Shown in pieces: positions 1 to 5,756 of a DNA stretch of 8,119 nt (positions are counted from its first letter, which is position 1; each line of letters begins with the position of its first letter). The position numbers and the translations under genes were made by a program. The stretch comes from Ornithinimicrobium sp. (GTDB lineage: Bacteria; Actinomycetota; Actinomycetes; Actinomycetales; Dermatophilaceae). The stretch is from contig JASKZT010000369.1 in the NCBI GenBank assembly GCA_030145965.1, positions 1 through 8,119 on the forward strand. The letters are read 5' to 3'. Below the pieces are notes generated by a model, which was not told the DNA's origin, searched no databases, and saw only the letters and a list, made by a program, of their open reading frames with translations.

Positions 1-575
1 CCGAGGCCTTCGGCGACGTCGAGCGCCACCGCTACTTCAACACCAACACCCTGTGGCTCGACCTCGAGCGGGTCGCGGCCGTCCTGCGCGAGCGGGGCGG
101 CGTGCTGGGGCTGCCGCTCATCCGCAACGAGAAGACCGTGGACCCGACCGACCCGACCTCCCCGCGCGTCGTGCAGATCGAGACGGCGATGGGGTCGGCG
201 ATCGAGGTCTTCGACGGGGCCACCGCCATCGAGGTGCCGCGCACCCGCTTCCGGCCGGTGAAGACCACCGACGACCTGCTCCTGCTGCGCTCGGACTGCT
301 TCGAGCTGACCGCCTCGGCCGAGCTGCGGCCGGTGTGCGACCCGCTGCCCCTCGTGACGCTCGGTGACCACTACACGACGCTGGCCTCTTTCGAGAGCCG
401 CTTCCCGCAGGGCGCCCCCTCGCTGCAGGAGGCGCGCTCGCTCACCGTCGAGGGCGACTGGACCTTCGGCCGCGGCGTGCGCGCCGCCGGCCACGCCCGG
501 CTCGGCCCCACGCCGGGCGCCCGCCCCGTCCCCGACGGCGCCACCGTGGGTCCGCAGGGGGTCGTCCAGCCCTGA
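1..575 (+). CDS. UTP-glucose-1-phosphate uridylyltransferase (UDPGP family), C-terminal part
   Basis: The gene enters from the left edge; 190 codons from base 3 to the TGA at 573-575 are visible. The protein would make UDP-glucose from UTP and glucose 1-phosphate in the cytoplasm, feeding glycan, trehalose and cell-wall sugar synthesis. The fragment starts with the FNTNTLWLDL block (about residues 12-21), followed by the LIRNEKTVDP region, the VVQIETAMGSAIEVFDGA block, and RFRPVKTTDDLLLLRSD. The lysine of PVKTT (codon 261-263) matches the conserved family lysine near the phosphates. These blocks mark the eukaryote-type UGP2/UDPGP family (about 450-470 residues), not the roughly 300-residue bacterial GalU, so I withhold the symbol galU. 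The remaining C-terminus fits the left-handed beta-helix-like domain of the family. It converges on the ArsA-like gene and has no obvious functional link to it. Confidence 0.88.
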   Translation, partial: EAFGDVERHRYFNTNTLWLDLERVAAVLRERGGVLGLPLIRNEKTVDPTDPTSPRVVQIETAMGSAIEVFDGATAIEVPRTRFRPVKTTDDLLLLRSDCFELTASAELRPVCDPLPLVTLGDHYTTLASFESRFPQGAPSLQEARSLTVEGDWTFGRGVRAAGHARLGPTPGARPVPDGATVGPQGVVQP

Positions 576-579
576 CCGG

Positions 580-600
580 GAGGCGCCGTCGCCGCGCCTC
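580..600. terminator. Candidate bidirectional terminator hairpin between convergent genes
   Basis: GAGGCGC (580-586) and GCGCCTC (594-600) form a perfect 7-bp GC-only stem around a 7-base loop, CGTCGCC. It lies five bases past the uridylyltransferase stop and overlaps the last codon of the convergent ATPase gene (stop 599-601). There is no T-tract on either side, so this is at best a GC-hairpin terminator of the kind often proposed in actinobacteria. Position between two convergent 3' ends is the main support. Confidence 0.45.
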
Positions 601-1624
601 AGGCCAGGTGGGCCAGCAGGGCGGTCAGCCCCTCCTCGCCGACGACCTCGACCGGCAGCAGCGGCACCTGGACGACCGGCAGGTCCGGCAGCGCCTCCAC
701 CAGCTGCTCGACGTAGCCCTCCTCGACGCGACGGCGGGAGGCCAGCACGCCCTGCTCGCCGGAGGGCGAGCGCTTGTTCACCACGAGCGCGGAGACCGTC
801 ATCCCCGCCCGGGCGAGCTGCTGCTGCAGCTCGACCGACTCCAGGACGGGCAGCCGCTCGGCGGCGGTGACCACGACGAAGCCGGTGCGCGCGGGGTCGC
901 GCAGCACCTCGCGCAGGTCCCGGAACCGCCGTTGCCGCCGGTCGAGCACCTCGCGGATCTCCGCGTCCCGGCGCGCCCGGCGGTCCGGCCCGCTCCCCGT
1001 CCGTCCCGGACCCTTCGCTGGGCGTCGGCCCGCGCCCACGACGTCGGCGGCGAGGTCGTCCCCCTCGAGCCCCCGGAGGGCCGCACCGAGGCGCGCGGAG
1101 CGGTCCTGCCGGCGCAGCAGCCCCTCGGTCCACGCCTGCATGAGCTCGGGCAGGGCCATGAGGCGGGTCGTGTGCCCGCTCGGCGCGGTGTCGACGACGA
1201 CGAGCTCGTCAGGGTGGCGCTGCTCCACGACCTCGGCCAGGCGCTCCAGGACGGCGGCCTCGTGCGTGCCGGGCGCGTCCCGCGCCAGGTCGAGGTGCCG
1301 GTCGACCTCCCGCTGCAGGTGCTCCGGCATCAGCCTGAGCATGGTCGAGCGCACCGACCGCAGGTGCTCCTCCGTCGTCCGGGCCGGGTCGATCTCGACC
1401 CCCCGCAGCAGCGGTGCCAGCTCGACCGCGGTGTCACCGACCGTGCGCTGCCACAGGTGCCCGAGGTTGTGCGCGGGGTCGGTGGACACGACGAGGGTCC
1501 GACGACCGGCGCGGGCCTGCTGCAGCGCCAGCGCCGAGGCGACGGCGGTCTTGCCCACCCCGCCCTTGCCGCCCACGAAGAGCACCTCGCGCCGTTCGGC
1601 GAGCTCGGTCAGGGGGTGCGGCAT
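599..1624 (-). CDS. ArsA/Get3(TRC40)-type ATPase without cysteines
   Basis: This 341-residue protein is a SIMIBI-class P-loop ATPase of the ArsA/Get3 family. The deviant Walker A GGKGGVGKT is at 18-26, switch I DPAHN at 49-53, switch II DTAPSGHT at 145-152, and an A-loop-like stretch ending TAAERLPVLES near 253-263. An Arg/Gly/Pro-rich linker (about 197-219) lies where Get3/ArsA proteins have their helical client-binding insert. Family members energise arsenite export or deliver tail-anchored membrane proteins. This one contains no cysteine at all, so it has neither the metal-site cysteines of classical ArsA nor the zinc CxxC of eukaryotic Get3. It has one ATPase domain; tandem ArsA has two. 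GAGGAG at 1629-1634, four bases before ATG, supports the start. It lies 30 bases after the CC-tail gene and is last in the cstA unit. No arsenic genes are nearby. The fold is secure; the client is unknown. Confidence 0.88.
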   Translation of the reverse strand: MPHPLTELAERREVLFVGGKGGVGKTAVASALALQQARAGRRTLVVSTDPAHNLGHLWQRTVGDTAVELAPLLRGVEIDPARTTEEHLRSVRSTMLRLMPEHLQREVDRHLDLARDAPGTHEAAVLERLAEVVEQRHPDELVVVDTAPSGHTTRLMALPELMQAWTEGLLRRQDRSARLGAALRGLEGDDLAADVVGAGRRPAKGPGRTGSGPDRRARRDAEIREVLDRRQRRFRDLREVLRDPARTGFVVVTAAERLPVLESVELQQQLARAGMTVSALVVNKRSPSGEQGVLASRRRVEEGYVEQLVEALPDLPVVQVPLLPVEVVGEEGLTALLAHLA

Positions 1625-1654
1625 CAGGCTCCTCGGGTGCGCGGTGCGTCAGGG

Positions 1655-1933
1655 TCAGCAGCAGGACAGGTGGTCCAGGGGCGAGCGGTCCATCCCCATG
1701 CGCCGGTGCCAGTCGTGGAACTGGTCGTAGACGACGGGGAGCAGCTCGACGGTGTAGTAGCTGGCCGGGTTGGGCACCCCGAGCGCCTCGGCGAGGACGA
1801 TGACCATGAAGAGGTCGTCCTCGTCCTGCCGTGCCCGGGCGAACGTGCGCCGGTAGGGACCGCTGTAGACCTCGCGCAGCCCCGCAGCCACCCGGGCGAG
1901 GCGGCTGCGGGGCCGACGGGACGGATCCTCCAT
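1655..1933 (-). CDS. Small Cys-Cys-terminated protein (cory-CC-star type)
   Basis: This 92-residue protein ends LSCC followed directly by the stop; those are its only cysteines. It resembles what I recall as the 'cory-CC-star' family of actinobacterial annotation, an uncharacterised family named for its final Cys-Cys. The N-terminus is basic (about residues 1-20), followed by REVYSGPYRRTFARARQDED, a hydrophobic stretch (41-51), then GVPNPASYYTVELLPVVY (52-69) and an HDWHRRMGM segment before the tail. I see no signal peptide or convincing membrane span. The ATG lies 17 bases after the cstA stop, has no good Shine-Dalgarno sequence, and sits in a short hairpin, so translation is probably coupled to cstA. 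The ATPase gene follows after 30 bases. Roles open to test include metal or thiol chemistry, transporter partner, or client of the ATPase. The YbdD/YjiX proteins that follow cstA-type genes in E. coli also end in Cys-Cys. Confidence 0.8.
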   Translation of the reverse strand: MEDPSRRPRSRLARVAAGLREVYSGPYRRTFARARQDEDDLFMVIVLAEALGVPNPASYYTVELLPVVYDQFHDWHRRMGMDRSPLDHLSCC

Positions 1934-1942
1934 ACCTGGAGG
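1927..1942 (-). promoter_or_regulatory. Start-codon hairpin of the CC-tail gene
   Basis: CCTCCA (1927-1932) and TGGAGG (1937-1942) are perfect inverted repeats around the 4-base loop TACC. In the minus-strand transcript the first base of the AUG lies in the loop and the next two are in the stem. The hairpin starts nine bases downstream of the cstA stop codon (1951-1953), so a ribosome terminating on cstA would cover or open it. The repeat is seen directly; its role in translational coupling is inference. Confidence 0.4.
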
Positions 1943-1950
1943 GTAGGCCC

Positions 1951-3678
1951 TCAGTCGCTCGAGGGGCGGTCGCCGGTGCGCACGGCCGGTCCGCCGCTCA
2001 GCTCCGCGAGCTCCCGGTCGTCGTCACCGTCGTAGTGGCGGGCCTTGCGCATGGCCGCGAACGCCTCGACGATGACCCAGAGGGCCGCCACGAGGATGAC
2101 GACGTCCAGGACGAGCAGCAGCCAGTTGCGCTGCTCGTAGAAGGTCCCGAGCTGGACGAACAGCGCGTAGATCGTCATGGCCCCGAGGAACGCCAGCGGG
2201 ATGAGCGCGGGCAGCGGCGTGCGGCCGCGGCGCAGCAGCATGATCGCGATGATCGACAGGGTCAGGGCGGCCATCAGCTGGTTGGTCGTGCCGAAGAGCG
2301 GCCAGATGAGCATGCCGCCCGCCCCGTCGGCGCCCGCCCCGAAGGTCAGGGCCAGCGCGACACCGACCGCGATGACGGTGGCCAGGCCCTTGCGCAGCGT
2401 GACCCCCACGATGTCGCCGATCTCCTGGACGACGAAGCGCTGCAGGCGCACCCCCGTGTCCATCGTGGTGGCCGCGAAGAGGATGGCGGTGGTCGCCATG
2501 ATGGTCGCCGACAGCGACTGCGGCAGGCCCAGCCCGGCCTCGATGATGTTGCCCCCGCCCTCGACGAAGGCGGCGACACCGCCGTCGTTGAAGGCCTGGT
2601 AGACGTTCTCCCAGTCGGTGAGCGTCTGGAAGCCCGCGGTCGTGGCGATGATCGCGCCGAGCGCGAGCAGGCCCTCGCCGACGGCGCCGAAGTAGCCGAC
2701 GAAGCGGGCGTCGCTCTCCTTGTCCAGCTGCTTGGACGTGGTGCCGGAGGAGACCATGCCGTGGAAGCCGGAGATGGCGCCGCAGGCGATGGTGACGAAG
2801 AGCAGCGGGACGAGGTTGGGCGTCCCCTCGGGCACGTTGGTGTTGAACGCCGGGGCGACGATCTCGGGGCGGGCCAGCAGGACCGACCCGTACAGGATGC
2901 CCAGCGCGATGAAGAGCTGGAGGCCGTTGATGTAGTCCCGCGGCTGCAGCAGCATCCACACCGGCAGCATCGAGGCCACGCCCGCGTAGATGAAGAGCAG
3001 GATGATCCACATGGACCGCTCCGGCAGGCCCAGCACCGTCTCGGGCAGGGCCAGCGGCACCTGGTTGCCGACCCAGATGAGCGCGTAGAGGGCGACGACG
3101 CCGACGACCGAGACCGTCGCGAGGTTCCACTGGTAGCGGTAGATGGCCTGGCCGACGAGGAGGGCGACCACGAGCGCGCCCCAGGTCGGGATGACCGCGG
3201 TCGGCGTCGCGACGAGCAGGTTGGCGATGACGACCGAGAAGGCCGCGTTGACCATGAGCAGCAGCAGGAAGATGACGACGAGGAACAGGTTGCGGCCCCG
3301 GGCGCCGATGTAGCGGCCGGACAGGGCACCGATCGACTGGCCGCGGTTGCGCACGGAGGCCCACAGCGCGCCGAGGTCGTGCATGCCGGCGAAGAAGATC
3401 GTGCCGAGCGTGACCCAGAGGAAGGCGGGCAGCCAGCCCCAGATCACCGCGACGGCCGGGCCGACGATCGGGGCCGCGCCGGCCACCGAGGTGAAGTGGT
3501 GGCCCCACAGCACGTACTTGTTGGTGGGGATGAAGTCGACACCGTCGCGCAGCTGGTGGGCGGGCGTCGGGCGCGAGTCGTCGAGGGCGTAGATGCGGGC
3601 CGACAGGAACTTCGAGTAGAGGAAGTATCCGGCCAGGATCATCGCCACGCCGATGACGGCGAGCAGCAGGGAGTTCAT
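1951..3678 (-). CDS. cstA: CstA-family carbon starvation protein / pyruvate-peptide transporter
   Basis: This 575-residue, many-spanning inner-membrane protein belongs to the CstA/BtsT transporter family, whose E. coli members take up pyruvate and have been linked to peptide use in starvation. Family blocks are clear: NKYVLWGHHFTSVAGAAPI with IVGP (about 53-74), FFAGMHDLGALWASVRNRGQS, FHGMVSSGTTSKQLDKESDA, MDTGVRLQRFVVQEIG, and LFGTTNQLMAALTLS. It ends in an acidic hydrophilic tail. It is shorter than E. coli CstA (about 700 residues), like the compact versions of many Gram-positive bacteria. I chose ATG 3676-3678 because AAAGGTG precedes it by five bases and the next residues start the first membrane helix; a longer in-frame extension runs antisense through the glycosylase gene and lacks membrane-protein character. 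It heads a unit with the CC-tail protein (17-base gap) and the ATPase. The substrate cannot be read from sequence. Confidence 0.93.
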   Translation of the reverse strand: MNSLLLAVIGVAMILAGYFLYSKFLSARIYALDDSRPTPAHQLRDGVDFIPTNKYVLWGHHFTSVAGAAPIVGPAVAVIWGWLPAFLWVTLGTIFFAGMHDLGALWASVRNRGQSIGALSGRYIGARGRNLFLVVIFLLLLMVNAAFSVVIANLLVATPTAVIPTWGALVVALLVGQAIYRYQWNLATVSVVGVVALYALIWVGNQVPLALPETVLGLPERSMWIILLFIYAGVASMLPVWMLLQPRDYINGLQLFIALGILYGSVLLARPEIVAPAFNTNVPEGTPNLVPLLFVTIACGAISGFHGMVSSGTTSKQLDKESDARFVGYFGAVGEGLLALGAIIATTAGFQTLTDWENVYQAFNDGGVAAFVEGGGNIIEAGLGLPQSLSATIMATTAILFAATTMDTGVRLQRFVVQEIGDIVGVTLRKGLATVIAVGVALALTFGAGADGAGGMLIWPLFGTTNQLMAALTLSIIAIMLLRRGRTPLPALIPLAFLGAMTIYALFVQLGTFYEQRNWLLLVLDVVILVAALWVIVEAFAAMRKARHYDGDDDRELAELSGGPAVRTGDRPSSD

Positions 3679-3683
3679 TGCAG

Positions 3684-3690
3684 CACCTTT
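3684..3690 (-). promoter_or_regulatory. Ribosome binding site that sets the cstA start
   Basis: Read on the minus strand this is AAAGGTG, five bases upstream of the ATG at 3676-3678. It is the only plausible Shine-Dalgarno sequence before the first membrane helix and argues against the much longer open-frame extension upstream. Confidence 0.6.
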
Positions 3691-3754
3691 GCGGACAGGG
3701 GACTCGTCGCCCACACGGTAGTACCGGCCCTGCGCGGAGCGCCACCACGCCCGC

Positions 3755-3775
3755 GATCGTGACCGATCCGTGACC
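3755..3775. promoter_or_regulatory. Tandem GTGACC repeat with 11-base period, candidate regulator site
   Basis: GATC-GTGACC (3755-3764) is followed immediately by GATCC-GTGACC (3765-3775), so GTGACC recurs at 3759 and 3770, one helical turn apart. The first copy also lies in the inverted repeat GATCG-TGAC-CGATC (3755-3768). Head-to-tail repeats with an 11-base period are typical of OmpR/PhoB-family response regulators such as actinobacterial PhoP or MtrA. It is centred about 87 bases upstream of the cstA start and 47 bases upstream of the glycosylase start. The regulator assignment is inference. Confidence 0.35.
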
Positions 3776-3811
3776 TCCACCGAGCACGACGGGTGGTGGG
3801 ATGGGGTCGCG

Positions 3812-4636
3812 ATGGACCCGAAACCGCACCCGCTGACCGGCCAGCCCTTCCCCTCCCCCGTGCCACCCGGCACCGGATGGCCCGAGGACCCGGCGGGGCC
3901 CGCCACGCCCGTCGCCCGCACGGCCGCGGGCGTCCGGAGGCTGGCCGCACGATCGCAGGACCAGGAGGCGCTCGATGCGGCGGTCTCCGTCTGCCGGGCC
4001 TGCCCGCGTCTCGTGCGGTGGCGCGAGACCGTGGCGACGACCGGCCGCCGCGCCTCCTACGCCGACCAGCCCTACTGGGGCAGACCTGCTCCCGGGGTCG
4101 GCGGACCGGAGGCGCCGGTCCTGGTCGTCGGCCTCGCGCCGGCCGCGCACGGTGCCAACCGCACGGGGCGCATGTTCACGGGCGACCGGTCGGGCGACTG
4201 GATCTACGCGGCGCTGCACCGGGCCGGATACAGCAGCCAGGCCGAGAGCGACCACGCCGGCGACGGGCTGCGCCTGCACGGCATACGCATCGTCGCCACG
4301 GCGCACTGCGCCCCACCGGACAACAAGCCCACCACGGAGGAGAAGGCCGCCTGCGCAGGGTGGCTGGAGCGCGACCTGCAGCTGGCCGAGCCGCACCTGC
4401 GCTCGGTGCTGGCGCTCGGCCTCATCGGGTGGGACGCCTTCCTCCGGGCGGCGCGAGCCGTGGGCTGGCAGGTGCCCCGGCCGAAGCCGAGGTTCGGCCA
4501 CGGCGCCGAGGCGGTGCTCGTGACCGCTGGCGGTCGGGAGGTGCGGCTGCTGGGCAGCTACCACGTCAGCCAGCAGAACACGTTCACCGGCAGGCTCACC
4601 GAGGAGATGCTCGACGCGGTGATCGCCCGCCTGTAG
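3812..4636 (+). CDS. udgB: Family-5 uracil-DNA glycosylase (UdgB type)
   Basis: This 274-residue base-excision repair enzyme would remove uracil and related deaminated bases from DNA. Motif 1, [19 protein letters not shown] (107-125), is the family-5 form; it lacks the acidic residue families 1 and 4 use for catalysis. The C-terminal motif [13 protein letters not shown] (251-263) carries the active-site histidine. Four cysteines, C61 and C64 (CRAC), C166 and C181, are spaced as expected for the 4Fe-4S cluster of families 4 and 5. The N-terminal block [18 protein letters not shown] (6-23) fits what I recall of actinobacterial members. I prefer ATG 3812 to the in-frame GTG at 3770: the family-like sequence starts just after 3812, and the GTG has no ribosome site and falls inside the repeated GTGACC element. 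The ribosome site for 3812 is itself weak. The stop is TAG 4634-4636. High GC makes deamination repair useful; that is general reasoning. Confidence 0.92.
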   Translation: MDPKPHPLTGQPFPSPVPPGTGWPEDPAGPATPVARTAAGVRRLAARSQDQEALDAAVSVCRACPRLVRWRETVATTGRRASYADQPYWGRPAPGVGGPEAPVLVVGLAPAAHGANRTGRMFTGDRSGDWIYAALHRAGYSSQAESDHAGDGLRLHGIRIVATAHCAPPDNKPTTEEKAACAGWLERDLQLAEPHLRSVLALGLIGWDAFLRAARAVGWQVPRPKPRFGHGAEAVLVTAGGREVRLLGSYHVSQQNTFTGRLTEEMLDAVIARL

Positions 4637-4652
4637 GCGGTCGCGCGCCGGT

Positions 4653-4658
4653 TATCCT
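4653..4658 (+). promoter_or_regulatory. Possible -10 element of the tRNA gene
   Basis: TATCCT fits a TANNNT -10 hexamer and lies between the glycosylase stop and the tRNA, where an independent tRNA promoter would have to be. Transcription would begin one to three bases before the mature 5' end. No clear -35 hexamer is visible at 16-18 bases upstream, so the tRNA could also be read through from the glycosylase gene. Confidence 0.28.
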
Positions 4659-4666
4659 GCAGCCGC

Positions 4667-4740
4667 GCCCCCGTAGCCCAACTGGCAGAGGCAGCCCACT
4701 TAAAATGGGCCGAGTGCGGGTTCGAGTCCCGTCGGGGGTA
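4667..4740 (+). tRNA. tRNA, anticodon UAA (Leu), class I with short variable loop
   Basis: The cloverleaf folds fully. The acceptor stem is GCCCCCG (4667-4673) with CGGGGGT (4733-4739), with one G-T closing pair and discriminator A4740. The D stem is GCC/GGC (4676-4678 with 4690-4692). The anticodon stem is GCCCA/TGGGC (4694-4698 with 4706-4710) around CTTAAAA, giving anticodon TAA at 4701-4703. The variable loop has five bases (4711-4715). The T stem is GCGGG/CCCGT around TTCGAGT (4721-4727). CCA is not encoded (CGC follows). UAA decodes leucine UUA/UUG codons, but bacterial leucine tRNAs normally have a long variable arm; this one does not. I recall a short tRNA-Leu (leuX) near the same genes in M. 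tuberculosis, so the gene is probably conserved rather than damaged. Confidence 0.9.
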
Positions 4741-4787
4741 CGCGATGGACGAGGCTCGGCGCTCCCACCACCACTGCACGTGTCCGG

Positions 4788-5756
4788 TCAGAGCTGGGAG
4801 AGGGCGATCCCGTCGAGGATGTCGGTCTCCGAGGCGCGGACCGTCGCCAGGCCGGAGTCGTGGGCCACGCGCTGGACCACGGTGCGCCAGATGAGCGCGC
4901 CGGCCCCGATCACGTCCACCCGGCCGGGGTGCATGAAGGGCAGGGCCGCGCGGTCCGACCGCGTGCGCAGCAGCAGGTCGGTGCAGGCGTCGACGACCTC
5001 GGCGACCCGCAGCTCGGCCCCGTGGATCCGTTCGGGCAGGTAGTCGGGCAGCTCGAGGGCGTGCGCCGTCACCGTCGTCACCGACCCGGCGAGCCCGACG
5101 AGGGTGCCGACCCCCGAGAGGTCCACGTCCTCGGCGGCCTCCCCGACCGCCCGGACGATGTCGGACAGCGCGGCCCAGACCTGGTCCTCGGTCGGCGGGT
5201 CGTCGTGCAGGTGCCGCTCGGTCAGCCGGACGCACCCGATGTCGACCGACCGCGCCGCCTCGACCCGGTCGGTGCCGCGGACCAGCTCGGTCGAGCCGCC
5301 GCCGATGTCGACGACGAGGTAGGGGCCGGGGGCACCGGCGGCGCGCAAGGCGCTCGTCGCGCCGACGAAGGACAGCCGGGCCTCCTCGTCGCCCGAGACG
5401 ACCTCCGGCTCGACGTCGAGGTCGCCGAAGGCCGCGCGCACGGCCTCGACGAGGTCACCCGCGTTGGCGGCGTCGCGCGACGCGGACGTCGCCACGAAGC
5501 GGACGGACTCGCACCCCGCCTCGCGGCAGAGCGCGGCATACCCCTGCGCCGCGGCGACCGTGCGCTCCATGGCGCCGGGCGCGATGCGGCCGGTCCGGTC
5601 CAGGTCCTCCCCGAGCCGGACGATCTGCATCTGCCGGGTGAGCTGGCGCAGCACCGGGCCGGTCACGCCGGCAGCGGCGACGTCGTCGACACCGACGTCC
5701 GCGACGAGCAGGCGGATGGAGTTGGTGCCGCAGTCGACGGCGCCGACCCGCCTCAC
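4788..5756 (-). CDS. ppx: Ppx/GppA-family phosphatase (exopolyphosphatase)
   Basis: This 322-residue protein of the actin-like ASKHA fold would hydrolyse terminal phosphates of inorganic polyphosphate, or act on pppGpp. The phosphate-1 motif VDCGTNSIRLL is at 7-17, FVATSASRDA near 87-96, the catalytic-glutamate block SGDEEARLSF at 121-130 (E124/E125), and the phosphate-2 motif VVDIGGGSTEL at 148-158. GLAGSVTTVTA and the closing VRASETDILDGIA match the family. It is the short form without the C-terminal HD-like domains of E. coli Ppx/GppA, as in mycobacterial homologues such as Rv1026. GTG 5754-5756 is the start because it overlaps the DUF501 stop by four bases and puts the phosphate-1 motif at the N-terminus as usual; a longer open frame only reads antisense-like Arg-rich sequence. 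Polyphosphatase versus pppGpp phosphatase activity cannot be decided from sequence. The 47 bases to the tRNA hold no clear terminator. Confidence 0.92.
   Translation of the reverse strand: MRRVGAVDCGTNSIRLLVADVGVDDVAAAGVTGPVLRQLTRQMQIVRLGEDLDRTGRIAPGAMERTVAAAQGYAALCREAGCESVRFVATSASRDAANAGDLVEAVRAAFGDLDVEPEVVSGDEEARLSFVGATSALRAAGAPGPYLVVDIGGGSTELVRGTDRVEAARSVDIGCVRLTERHLHDDPPTEDQVWAALSDIVRAVGEAAEDVDLSGVGTLVGLAGSVTTVTAHALELPDYLPERIHGAELRVAEVVDACTDLLLRTRSDRAALPFMHPGRVDVIGAGALIWRTVVQRVAHDSGLATVRASETDILDGIALSQL

Larger units (their letters stand above)
3679..3811. promoter_or_regulatory. Divergent intergenic region of cstA and the glycosylase gene
   Basis: These 133 bases must hold the promoters of the minus-strand cstA unit and the plus-strand glycosylase. 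Two ordered elements are visible: the odd-length palindrome CGGTAGTACCG (3716-3726), and the tandem GTGACC repeat with 11-base spacing (3759-3775). I found no convincing -35/-10 pair on either strand. If regulation of cstA by starvation or a two-component system exists here, this is where it should act. Confidence 0.5.

Noticed and set aside
599..1624. Arsenic resistance ATPase ArsA.
   Set aside because: There are no cysteines for arsenite binding, only one ATPase domain, and no arsB, arsC, arsD or arsR nearby.
608..2035. A 475-codon plus-strand open frame antisense to the ATPase and CC-tail genes.
   Set aside because: No recognisable domain; the opposite strand has intact P-loop and switch motifs.
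1831..3762. A 643-codon open frame on the plus strand, antisense to cstA.
   Set aside because: It is rich in Asp, Glu, Arg, Gly and His with no domain, and is what a high-GC membrane protein gene gives on the opposite strand. The minus strand carries clear CstA family motifs.
3770..3811. Earlier GTG start for the glycosylase at 3770.
   Set aside because: There is no ribosome site before it, it lies inside the repeated GTGACC element, and the family-like N-terminus begins at the ATG at 3812.
3679..3921. N-terminal extension of cstA to 3921.
   Set aside because: It is antisense to the glycosylase, is not membrane-like, and the ATG at 3676-3678 has a ribosome site and begins the first membrane helix.
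2024..4564. An 846-codon minus-strand open frame spanning cstA and the glycosylase gene.
   Set aside because: Low-complexity Arg/Pro/Gly/Ala sequence without motifs, crossing two well-supported genes in other frames or strands.
4762..4800. Inverted repeat CTCCCA/TGGGAG between the tRNA and ppx as a terminator.
   Set aside because: Only six base pairs with a 27-base loop reaching into the ppx coding end; no T-tract.
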